From Endomicrobiia bacterium (GTDB lineage: Bacteria > Elusimicrobiota > Endomicrobiia > Endomicrobiales > Endomicrobiaceae), in NCBI GenBank assembly GCA_025998355.1, contig BNVV01000071.1:1-6676 (forward strand): DNA of 6,676 nt, in the 5' to 3' direction. This document shows, in pieces, positions 1-4,755 of this stretch. A program made the translations under genes and the position numbers. How positions within the stretch are numbered: the first letter of the stretch is position 1; each line of letters begins with the position of its first letter. Under the pieces are notes generated by a model. It saw nothing but the letters and a program-made list of their open reading frames with translations, was not told where the DNA came from and did no database searches.

Positions 1-114
1 AAAACAACGACAGCCTTTTAATGCCCATCAACTTCTAAAACATTTTCATAACATTTCTTAGTAAATCTTCTACTTTTTACACGTGATGTTCCACTTATTT
101 CTTAATCCTAGTAT

Positions 115-200
115 GCCGAGCAGGTCGCCACATCCCTCCATTGCACGTACACCCGTTTATGGTAAACACGCAAATCTTGTCAGGACGACCTGCTCAAGGC
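115..200. repeat. 13-bp inverted repeat with 58-nt loop, possible structured RNA
   Basis: GAGCAGGTCG at 118-127 is the exact reverse complement of CGACCTGCTC at 186-195. The helix extends outward as GCC (115-117) with GGC (198-200) across a two-base AA bulge. The 58-nt loop contains a small hairpin, GTTTA-TGG-TAAAC. The element is visibly richer in G and C than its surroundings, which fits a folded RNA or a protein-bound DNA structure. It matches no RNA family I can name, and no T-run follows it, so a simple terminator is unlikely. Confidence 0.6.
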
Positions 201-240
201 AAACCTCTAAAAAAGTAAAAATGAAGAAACTAGTAACAGC

Positions 241-287
241 AAGGGTCAGAAACTAAGGCCTAATAGTAGAAGCCCTAGACCACCCTT
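241..287. repeat. Nested stem-loop
   Basis: AAGGG (241-245) can pair with CCCTT (283-287). Inside it CTAAGGC (253-259) can pair with GCCCTAG (272-278) with one A/C mismatch. Together they give a two-helix hairpin 40 nt after the larger element at 115-200, so the two may belong to one transcript. No promoter or terminator was recognised. Confidence 0.35.
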
Positions 288-427
288 AGCGATAGACACT
301 GTACCACACCTTTAATAATTTGTCAAGAGCGCATTGCTTTCTTCTACTGTGTATCTTTTGTGTATCTTGTGGTTGTTAGTTTGATCATGATAGGAACAAA
401 AATCATTAATATGACGGTGACAAGTAA

Positions 428-451
428 TGACAATAATAGCAATTATTGTCA
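428..451. repeat. Perfect 10-bp palindrome, 4-nt spacer
   Basis: TGACAATAAT (428-437) and ATTATTGTCA (442-451) are exact reverse complements separated by AGCA. The right arm overlaps the TGA stop of the truncated terminase small-subunit copy on the - strand (449-451), so the palindrome sits exactly where that copy ends. No T-run follows in either direction. A protein-binding site or a rearrangement scar fits better than a terminator. Confidence 0.7.
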
Positions 452-568
452 CGCCAACCCATCTTCTATACTCATACGATAGAGTGTCTCGGCTGCTCTT
501 TTACGTTTCTGTCTGTTCTGTGGCTTACACCCGCCAACTTTCTTGTGCCCTTGTACAAACTCTGGCAT
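449..568 (-). pseudogene. Truncated terminase small subunit-like copy
   Basis: A 39-codon frame begins at the ATG at 568-566 and ends at a TGA at 451-449. Its N-terminus, MPEFVQGHKKVGG, matches MFVKGHKKFGG of the intact small subunit-like gene at 3452-3721, and both continue with a basic stretch containing KRK. The similarity extends upstream at the DNA level: both genes share the leader TTGTTAAGGTYGATAA and AAAGTTGTA, so a block including the expression signals was duplicated. The copy lacks the C-terminal part with the KRIPQA and PINI motifs seen in the two intact relatives. It is therefore probably non-functional, although the leader and start are preserved and a short peptide could still be made. 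The + strand frame over this region is a shadow. Confidence 0.6.
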
Positions 569-780
569 GCCTACCTTACAACTTTTTCACAACTATTATC
601 AACCTTAACAAATCACTAAAAGCCCTAAGCCTTAGGTCTATTTAACGTTTTGTAAGAGTTTTATTGCTTTTTGTCATAAGTTCATATTCATTTTAAGCAA
701 AAATATTAAAACATCTCTGCTGGCGCAAGCTATGTTGCCTGTTATAATGTTACCTGTTATATTTAAAGCAGAAGTTTTAC
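569..780. other. Spacer downstream of the large terminase gene
   Basis: AT-rich spacer between the large terminase 3' end and the leader of the truncated small-subunit copy (leader similarity runs to about 613). TCTGCT (716-721) and AGCAGA (767-772) can pair around the 15-bp tandem repeat. On the - strand this hairpin is followed by a loose T-rich run, so it could weakly end terminase transcription. Confidence 0.3.
732..761. repeat. Two tandem 15-bp repeats
   Basis: ATGTTGCCTGTTATA (732-746) is followed directly by ATGTTACCTGTTATA (747-761), 14 of 15 bases identical. The pair lies 20 bp beyond the stop of the large terminase gene. Its role is unknown; it could be a small protein-binding site or a slippage product. 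Confidence 0.75.
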
Positions 781-2217
781 CTAAACTGCTATATTTTCAT
801 CAAGCAAGTCCTTAAATGTCCAATTGCTTTTTTCTGGTTCTTTCTTTACAGGTACATTAACATATTTGCCATTATAAGCATCACTTACGTATCTTAATGC
901 ATCAGCGCCATGTGAGTACTTGTCATGTAAGGGCTTATCTTTATACAAGTCAAGTGACTCTTTATAATCGTATCTGTAATTACGTAACACATCTAAACCA
1001 TCGGCGCATTTTGTTGAATCAAACCACATATTTTTAAATAACAAACGTGTGGAATCTATTCCATCTTGCAATGCAAGCACTTTGTAAAGTACTCGTACTG
1101 TAAAATGTAGCTTCTTGCCATGCTCGTACGCTACTTCAAAATGACTTCGTCCCGTGCTCCAGCTTTTAGGTAAAACGTCGTGCGGCAATATCATCGTACC
1201 AATCTGCCCGTATTTTTTAAATATCACGTCAATATAATCAGGCAGTGACATGTGATTGTTCTGATAATAATCCAATAATAAAACTCGGTCAGGTAAGAAC
1301 TGACAGAACCATATTGAAGTGTAATCAGACACACCAATGTCAAAGACAACGTTTACAGGATAATCAGGATTATGCTTAACCTCACAGATCCTGTGTTCCA
1401 TCTCTGCGGCATTAAGTTCTTTAGTATACACCCCGCCTTCTACAGTGTCAAGAAATATACCAAAAAAGAATCTGTTGCGGTCTCTCTCTGATCCACTAGC
1501 AAGCGTGGCTAAATGTCCTGGGTCTATGTTTTGCAAATTATCCGCAGGGTTTAACTGCATCGCTCTCAGTGTATCTATTGTTAAGTCGTCTAACTTTTCA
1601 CCACTTGTGGGATCTCTATGCTCAATAAATCTCTTATAAGTCCAGTGAATCTTTGAGGGTGGATTTTCATCTACAAGCATCAGCTTACGCAAACCATTCT
1701 TTTGTGCAAGTCTTGTTAAAACCTTTATGTAATTAGAGAACATTACAACTTCAGACGCTTCACTTATAAGTGCAGTGGAGAACTCGTTTCCTAACACCTT
1801 ATCGTTATCCTCTAAGCCACCGAACCATACCTCTGAGCCATTTGGAAACGTATAAAAAGGCGGTTTTACCCTCTTCTTAATCCTGTCTATTAGTTCAGGA
1901 AAGCATGTGACTAACACCTTAGGCCACGTGTCATGTAATATGCTGCGATCTACTGATGTGAAAGACTCTCTTAAAATAATATGTCTTGATCTTTCCTTGC
2001 ATGCTCTAGCTATTACAATAAAACAATTTAAAAACGTTTTCGCTGAACGAGCTCCGCCATACAAAAGAACTTCTAATGCTTTGTGTTGTACTGTTTGCCC
2101 TGTCTCATCTACGTAAGTCGCTGGTGCGTCACTTATCATCCTCAGCACTTCAAGCTGTTTATCCGTCAGCTGGTAGGGCTTCTGTTCATCGCTTAAAACA
2201 ACTTGGGCATTTATCAA
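781..2217 (-). CDS. Phage-type terminase large subunit (TerL), ATPase plus nuclease
   Basis: The 478-residue protein has the size and domain order of a full tailed-phage large terminase, the motor that cuts concatemeric DNA and pumps it into a procapsid. The N-terminal ATPase shows a Walker A motif GGARSAKT (residues 54-61) and a Walker B-like strand ALISEASEV (149-157) with likely catalytic E153; the usual first acidic residue is S152. A DENPPSKIHW segment (183-192) fits the coupling motif. The C-terminal RNase H-like nuclease shows FDIGVSD (292-298), LLLDYY (313-318), LPHD (344-347) and SHGADALRY (435-443), giving acidic candidates D293, D298, D347 and D439. The start is TTG; it overlaps the TGA of the upstream small subunit-like gene as TTGA, implying translational coupling. 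The only nearby in-frame ATG is codon 27, too late for the family. No frameshift is seen, so the gene looks functional. No capsid or portal gene lies in the window. Confidence 0.95.
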   Translation of the reverse strand: MINAQVVLSDEQKPYQLTDKQLEVLRMISDAPATYVDETGQTVQHKALEVLLYGGARSAKTFLNCFIVIARACKERSRHIILRESFTSVDRSILHDTWPKVLVTCFPELIDRIKKRVKPPFYTFPNGSEVWFGGLEDNDKVLGNEFSTALISEASEVVMFSNYIKVLTRLAQKNGLRKLMLVDENPPSKIHWTYKRFIEHRDPTSGEKLDDLTIDTLRAMQLNPADNLQNIDPGHLATLASGSERDRNRFFFGIFLDTVEGGVYTKELNAAEMEHRICEVKHNPDYPVNVVFDIGVSDYTSIWFCQFLPDRVLLLDYYQNNHMSLPDYIDVIFKKYGQIGTMILPHDVLPKSWSTGRSHFEVAYEHGKKLHFTVRVLYKVLALQDGIDSTRLLFKNMWFDSTKCADGLDVLRNYRYDYKESLDLYKDKPLHDKYSHGADALRYVSDAYNGKYVNVPVKKEPEKSNWTFKDLLDENIAV

Positions 2218-2528
2218 ATTTTAGCTGCTTCGGCAGGTAAATGAATATTGATCGGCCTGTCATTTTCACGTGAACCTGTTAACTCAAGAGCCTGCGGTAT
2301 ACGTTTACCATACATTTTTGTGTAAAACTGCATCTTGCGATCAGGAAAAAGCGGATCGCTTAAGTAATCAATAAGTCCTTTAACTCCACCAAGACCATCA
2401 AAGACCATGTCAATGATTACAGGAACAGCTTCCCTTTTTAGCTTTTCCTTTTCACGTCTTATCATCTCCGATACGGAGCTGATGCTTCTGATGTCTTTAC
2501 GCATCTGCTTTCTTTCTTGATCGGTCAT
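2214..2528 (-). CDS. Probable terminase small subunit (TerS-like)
   Basis: This 104-residue protein lies directly upstream of the large terminase and overlaps it by four bases (TTGA), the usual arrangement of the small subunit that recognises the packaging site. The N-terminal third is highly charged and probably helical (rich in K, R, E up to residue 35). The C-terminal half carries FYTKMYGKRIPQALEL (68-83) and RPINIHLP (91-98), a pattern seen in small terminase-like phage proteins in which an FxxxxxKxxP segment is followed by a short beta strand. The same motifs recur in the paralogue at 3452-3721 (KRIPQA and PINI), though the N-termini differ. The ATG start has AGGA seven bases upstream. 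A 22-nt-spaced inverted repeat lies 32-69 bp upstream and may regulate the pair. No helix-turn-helix can be asserted by eye, so the functional name rests on position and the C-terminal pattern. Confidence 0.72.
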   Translation of the reverse strand: MTDQERKQMRKDIRSISSVSEMIRREKEKLKREAVPVIIDMVFDGLGGVKGLIDYLSDPLFPDRKMQFYTKMYGKRIPQALELTGSRENDRPINIHLPAEAAKI

Positions 2529-2559
2529 ATATCCATCCTGTCCGTCGTGCTTAAATCAA

Positions 2560-2597
2560 GGTGTCACCTGAGTAAAAGGATTAAACAAAGTGACACC
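2560..2597. promoter_or_regulatory. Inverted repeat upstream of terminase pair, possible operator
   Basis: GGTGTCAC (2560-2567) and GTGACACC (2590-2597) are exact reverse complements 22 nt apart, located 32-69 bp upstream of the start of the small subunit-like gene. This is where a regulator of the terminase operon would bind. I cannot identify clear -35 and -10 boxes, so the operator role is inferred from position and symmetry only. Confidence 0.4.
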
Positions 2598-3013
2598 CTG
2601 AAACATTAGGCACTCATGTAGCTGCGAGTCACTCACTTCGGACACTGTTCGATTTCGCAAACATAGGCACAGGCCGCCCTAAGTTTCAACACTACAAATG
2701 TCACCTGTGGTAGTTTATCCCCACGTCTCCCGATTTTTCTCTCGGGCGCTAACTATTCTCGCTAAAGTAATAAGCGCCACAACTTTTTTACCCAACTCGT
2801 GACGTGAAGCCCATCATTAAAAAACGATTAGCGACACGCCAAGATAACGCTGGGCACAATATTCATACGGACAAAAAAAGTCTGATGATTAAAAAAACCT
2901 GATACGTTAAATAAAAAATGTGTAATGAATAAAAAAATATATTCCGTATAAACATCAAATGTTTTAACGACCGTGCCAACTGCAGAAGTCGCTTTGAAAG
3001 TCCAAAGCTTCAT

Positions 3014-3073
3014 GCGTTCAGTTGACACGATCAGTCTCTAAGTGTCATGCGTTGCATTGCGTTCAGATGACAC
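3014..3073. repeat. Pair of 15-bp direct repeats ending in TGACAC
   Basis: GCGTTCAGTTGACAC (3014-3028) and GCGTTCAGATGACAC (3059-3073) differ at one base and are 45 bp apart, with an inverted GTGTCA at 3042-3047 between them. They lie just upstream of the possible small gene at 3110. The TGACAC/GTGTCA core also forms the arms of the repeat at 2560-2597, so one protein could recognise all of these sites. Confidence 0.55.
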
Positions 3074-3095
3074 TGCAATCATTTATTATTAATCT

Positions 3096-3101
3096 AGGAG
3101 G
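3096..3101 (+). promoter_or_regulatory. Strong ribosome binding site for small GTG gene
   Basis: AGGAGG ends eight bases before the GTG at 3110. It is a near-ideal Shine-Dalgarno sequence and the main reason for considering the small frame downstream as a gene. Confidence 0.45.
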
Positions 3102-3109
3102 CCGCCAGC

Positions 3110-3238
3110 GTGCCCATCTTCCCCATTCATACGGAGACCTTACATCAGACGTATGAAATCAAAGCGGACACACTGGCAACACGGATTGCAACCAGAAATA
3201 AATTCATTAAAACTGGCCACAATCTAAATGAAAAATAA
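3110..3238 (+). CDS. Possible small protein, 42 codons, GTG start
   Basis: A GTG start with an excellent ribosome site (AGGAGG, 8-nt spacing) opens a 42-codon frame ending at TAA 3236-3238. The product is polar and basic toward its end (LATRIATRNKFIKTGHN), with no membrane segment or motif I recognise. The frame stays open after the TAA for another 32 codons, to a TAG at about 3335-3337, with a Lys/Arg-rich C-terminus (KGKRCRRFFCL). A longer ancestral gene interrupted by a stop is therefore possible. An upstream in-frame TAG overlaps the ribosome site, so the start cannot lie earlier. Codons here are less AT-biased than in rep. It could be a small phage or plasmid protein, a leader peptide or chance. 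Confidence 0.33.
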   Translation: MPIFPIHTETLHQTYEIKADTLATRIATRNKFIKTGHNLNEK

Positions 3239-3285
3239 AAAAGGAAAAACAATTACTTTGCCTTTAAACAGTCAAAAAGCATGAA

Positions 3286-3340
3286 GGCGGCAAGTGACCG
3301 CAAGGGGAAGCGATGCCGCCGCTTCTTCTGCCTTTAGGCA
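3286..3340. ncRNA. GC-rich hairpin cluster, possible structured RNA
   Basis: AGGGGAAGCG (3303-3312) pairs with CGCTTCTTCT (3320-3329) over ten positions, two of them G-U, around a 7-nt loop. An alternative fold pairs GGCGGC (3286-3291) with GCCGCC (3315-3320), and a short hairpin TGCC-TTTA-GGCA follows at 3329-3340. The segment is a GC-rich island in an AT-rich replicon and the two folds exclude each other, which suggests a switch-like RNA or a structured transcript end. On the + strand an A-rich, not T-rich, stretch follows, so it is not a standard terminator there. Strand and function are not determined. Confidence 0.35.
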
Positions 3341-3348
3341 TGTAATCG

Positions 3349-3450
3349 TCACAGGTCAAAAAAAGAAAAGAAAGAACCAAAAAAAAAGAAAATGCACTTA
3401 GCAATCATTTGTACAACTTTGAGCTGCTTGGCCGTTAACTCAAACGACAT
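3349..3450 (-). pseudogene. Remnant 5' end of a second terminase large subunit
   Basis: The frame starts at the ATG 3450-3448, a single base after the TAA of the small subunit-like gene at 3452-3721. Its first residues, MSFELTAKQLKVVQMIAK, align with residues 13-30 of the intact large terminase (YQLTDKQLEVLRMI region; 8 of 17 identical after the Met). After codon 18-20, near position 3392, the similarity stops and the frame runs into a T-rich low-complexity tract encoding mostly Phe before a TGA at 3351-3349. All ATPase and nuclease motifs are gone. Its position reproduces the small-then-large order of the intact pair. That supports a deleted second terminase operon with its junction in the polypurine tract at about 3358-3392. 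Confidence 0.65.
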
Positions 3451-3451
3451 T

Positions 3452-3721
3452 TTAAACTTTCAATAAATCTGGATGAACGTTTATATTTATCGGTGTCGTG
3501 TTATCTTCTGAACCTGATACTTCAACAGCTTGAGGAATACGCTTAGCCATTATCTTGATAAAGTTCCTGTAGTTATCATCGCTTGAGTTAACCCACTGGA
3601 CAAGTCTTTCCTTGCCGCCAACTTCTTCAAAGACTTCATCGAAAATCTCGTGTACCTTCTTACGCTTCTCTTTACTCTCTGATGTCCATCCGCCAAATTT
3701 CTTGTGTCCCTTTACAAACAT
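3452..3721 (-). CDS. Second terminase small subunit-like protein
   Basis: I place the start at the ATG 3721-3719 (89 residues). It has TGAGG five bases upstream, and the same start aligns with the truncated copy at 449-568. A TTG ten codons earlier lacks a ribosome site. The protein begins with a basic GHKKFGGW motif (residues 5-12), resembling the Gly/Lys-rich start of many small phage terminase-type proteins. It continues with a charged helix (17-45) and ends with FIKIMAKRIPQAVEV (54-68) and PININV (77-82). KRIPQA and PINI are shared with the small subunit at 2214-2528, so the two are paralogues with different N-termini. Its large-subunit partner is reduced to a stub one base downstream, so it is probably an orphan, perhaps still binding DNA or acting with the intact large subunit in trans. 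The leader TTGTTAAGGTCGATAA is shared with the truncated copy. Confidence 0.65.
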   Translation of the reverse strand: MFVKGHKKFGGWTSESKEKRKKVHEIFDEVFEEVGGKERLVQWVNSSDDNYRNFIKIMAKRIPQAVEVSGSEDNTTPININVHPDLLKV

Positions 3722-3910
3722 ATGAGCCTCATTACTTTGGTAATAATACAACTTTCATACAACTTTTTTATCGACCTTAACAAAATAATTCTAAAGCATT
3801 GTACAAAATTATTCTTGAATTTACTTTAAGTTTTTAAACATAAAATGAAAAATAAGCAATTTCGCCAGATTTAGCAAAAAAATTCGTTACTAAACAATAA
3901 ACAACGGCAA

Positions 3911-3934
3911 TTACCACCAAATTATCACAAGTTT
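3911..3934 (-). repeat. Single orphan iteron in inverted orientation
   Basis: TTACCACC (3911-3918) and ATCACAAGTTT (3924-3934) are exactly the reverse complement of the iteron halves GGTGGTAA and AAACTTGTGAT, with the same 5-nt distance as in the array. Only three bases of the spacer differ (21 of 24 identical). The site is about 675 bp from the array, inverted relative to it, and about 190 bp upstream of the small subunit-like gene at 3721. It can be expected to bind the same Rep protein, perhaps for pairing (handcuffing) with the array or local repression. The function is inferred; the match itself is clear. Confidence 0.78.
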
Positions 3935-3964
3935 CCCGCTACTTTGCTATAAGTTACACCACAC

Positions 3965-3978
3965 AAAAGCAAGTCGTT
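3965..3978 (+). repeat. Dispersed origin repeat, copy A (short)
   Basis: AAAAGCAAGTCGTT, the 14-bp left part of the dispersed repeat whose fuller form lies 36 bp further right at 4001-4023. It diverges after the shared 14 bases. Confidence 0.7.
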
Positions 3979-4000
3979 TTTAAAAGTCTAAAAACTTCAT

Positions 4001-4023
4001 AAAAGCAAGTCGTTGTCGTGGTT
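4001..4023 (+). repeat. Dispersed origin repeat, copy B
   Basis: AAAAGCAAGTCGTTG followed by TCGTGGTT. This is the reference copy of a 21-23-bp motif found in direct orientation at 3965 and 4300 and inverted at 4871-4891. The copies lie on both sides of the iteron array. Confidence 0.75.
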
Positions 4024-4105
4024 TTTGTATTTAATAGCCTTTAAAAGCTTTACAATGCCTTTATTTAACTAGATTATTTAACTCATAGGTGTGTTTTTAT
4101 CGTGT

Positions 4106-4114
4106 TTATCCAAA
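4106..4114 (+). promoter_or_regulatory. Possible DnaA box
   Basis: TTATCCAAA differs by one base from the Escherichia coli consensus TTATCCACA and lies about 500 bp upstream of the iterons. A one-mismatch 9-mer in AT-rich DNA is expected by chance fairly often, so this is weak. Confidence 0.2.
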
Positions 4115-4158
4115 ATTTACCTTCAAAGCTTAAAGCCTTTAAATTTAGGCTTCTATAT

Positions 4159-4174
4159 GCCTTTAAAGGCCTTT
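4159..4174. repeat. Overlapping palindromes GCCTTTAAAGGC / AAAGGCCTTT
   Basis: GCCTTTAAAGGC (4159-4170) and AAAGGCCTTT (4165-4174) are perfect palindromes that overlap. Related AAGCCTTTA, TTTAGGC and AGGCCTAAA strings are scattered at 4036-4050, 4131-4150, 4488-4509, 4561-4574 and again beyond rep at 6514-6535, 6563-6576 and 6588-6607, giving the flanks of the replication module a repetitive texture. Confidence 0.6.
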
Positions 4175-4299
4175 GTAATTTAGAACGTCTTATTTTTGAG
4201 AGAAAAAATTGCTTTTACAACCGTTAGACTTTACTTTAACGTTCAATAGTGTCGTTGATTTAAAAGAAGTTGTATTGGATATTTGCGTTAGCAACACAT

Positions 4300-4322
4300 A
4301 AAAGCAAGTAGTTGCCGTGGTT
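4300..4322 (+). repeat. Dispersed origin repeat, copy C
   Basis: AAAAGCAAGTAGTTGCCGTGG then TT. It matches copy B at all but two of 23 positions. It is followed by TTTCCCAGAT at 4332-4341, a string that recurs downstream of rep at 6486-6495 after a similar GTTGTT-rich segment, suggesting a longer duplicated block. Confidence 0.75.
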
Positions 4323-4353
4323 GTTAAGTTTTTTCCCAGATCCGTTGTCGTTA

Positions 4354-4432
4354 GAGGCAGTCCCTGCTGCTTTTAGCGTGGTTGTTTATTACACCAGTAG
4401 GTAGAAACTTAAACCCATACTGTGACTGCCTC
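4354..4432. repeat. 9-bp inverted repeat with 61-nt loop
   Basis: GAGGCAGTC (4354-4362) is the exact reverse complement of GACTGCCTC (4424-4432). The loop length (61 nt) and arm sequence resemble the element at 115-200 (arms GAGCAGGTCG, loop 58 nt), though the loops do not align convincingly. It lies between dispersed-repeat copy C and the iterons, where an antisense or structured RNA controlling replication could sit. Confidence 0.5.
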
Positions 4433-4487
4433 ATCTTTAAAAGCTAAGCCGTTATAAAGACGTTTTTCCTTTTGCTTTTATGTCACA

Positions 4488-4509
4488 TTTAGGCTCTTTA
4501 AGGCCTAAA
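4488..4509. repeat. Short inverted repeat TTTAGGC / GCCTAAA
   Basis: TTTAGGC (4488-4494) and GCCTAAA (4503-4509) are reverse complements around an 8-nt loop. It is one of the GCCTAAA-family elements near the origin. AGGCCTAAAAACG here resembles AGGCCTTAAAAACG at 6563-6576 beyond rep. Confidence 0.55.
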
Positions 4510-4609
4510 AACGCTGTAAATCGTTATTAGGGGTGTTTTTTAGGTCTTGACTGTTTGTCCAGCCTTTTAGCCTAAGCATGATACATAAAAAAACAAAAAC
4601 TTATATAAT

Positions 4610-4755
4610 AAAAAGGTGGTAAACTTGTGATAAAAAGGTGGTAAACTTGTGATAAAAAGGTGGTAAACTTGTGATAAAAAGGTGGTAAACTTGTGATAAA
4701 AAGGTGGTAAACTTGTGATAAAAAGGTGGTAAACTTGTGATAAAAAGGTGGTAAA
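4610..4755 (+). repeat. Iteron array of the replication origin (6 full + 1 partial 22-bp repeats)
   Basis: Six identical tandem copies of a 22-bp unit, five A's followed by GGTGGTAAACTTGTGAT, run from 4610 to 4741. A seventh copy is cut after GGTGGTAAA at 4755. The 22-bp period keeps all sites on one face of the helix, typical of Rep-binding iterons in theta-replicating plasmids. The rep gene starts 190 bp downstream, so the array is very likely both the origin and a copy-number control locus. Each unit, read on the - strand, contains TTATCACAA, loosely like a DnaA box. AT-rich DNA directly to the right (4754-4800) is the natural place for strand opening. The repeat-encoded - strand frames across the array are artefacts. 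Confidence 0.97.

Larger units (their letters stand above)
1..448. other. Gene-free left flank with structured DNA
   Basis: No reading frame here has a convincing start, ribosome site and length. The stretch holds two stem-loops (115-200 and 241-287, listed separately) and ends in a palindrome at 428-451. On the - strand, two short open frames between about 187 and 20 could be read as one frameshifted relic, the first encoding a Cys-rich segment around the motif GCTCNGG and ending at a TAA near 101. There is no start codon with a ribosome site, so I do not call a gene. Confidence 0.5.
2529..3109. other. Gene-poor mosaic region
   Basis: No well-supported gene. The stretch contains short hairpins (CCCGA 2729-2733 with TCGGG 2742-2746; GGCGCT 2745-2750 with AGCGCC 2773-2778; GCCCA 2809-2813 with TGGGC 2851-2855), repeated GTGTCA/TGACAC boxes and an 11-bp direct repeat ATTCATACGGA (2861-2871 and 3125-3135). 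Both strands carry short open frames without ribosome sites, including a 66-codon - strand frame at 2828-3028. It may be worn-down phage sequence. Confidence 0.45.
3722..4609. other. Gene-free origin-proximal region
   Basis: About 890 bp without a credible gene on either strand. It contains the inverted single iteron (3911-3934), AAAAGCAAGTCGTTG repeats (3965, 4001, 4300), a near-consensus DnaA box TTATCCAAA (4106-4114), GCCTTTAAAGGC-type palindromes (4159-4174, 4488-4509) and a 9-bp inverted repeat (4354-4432). This is the expected place for copy-control and incompatibility elements upstream of an iteron origin. Confidence 0.6.

Noticed and set aside
427..645. 72-codon + strand frame
   Set aside because: It is the antisense shadow of the truncated small-subunit copy and its leader; no ribosome site and no recognisable motif.
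1445..2116. Two + strand frames (1445-1639 and 1907-2116)
   Set aside because: Both are fully antisense to the well-supported large terminase gene.
2715..2723. DnaA-box-like TTATCCCCA
   Set aside because: One mismatch to consensus, isolated and far from the origin; likely chance.
2804..2902. 32-codon + strand frame starting GTG, sharing IHT(D/E) with the 3110 frame
   Set aside because: No ribosome site and very short; the shared residues come from an 11-bp direct repeat.
2828..3028. 66-codon - strand frame with MKLWTFKATSAVGTVV start
   Set aside because: The peptide start looks plausible, but neither the GTG nor the internal ATG has a ribosome site, the second half is Phe-rich translation of poly-T, and no family is recognised.
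3752..3781. TATTAT-like or TATGAA -10 boxes upstream of the second small-subunit gene
   Set aside because: Spacing and -35 matches are poor and the region is AT-rich enough to give such strings by chance.
4610..4755. CRISPR array
   Set aside because: The repeats are directly adjacent with no variable spacers and are 22 bp; they fit Rep-binding iterons.
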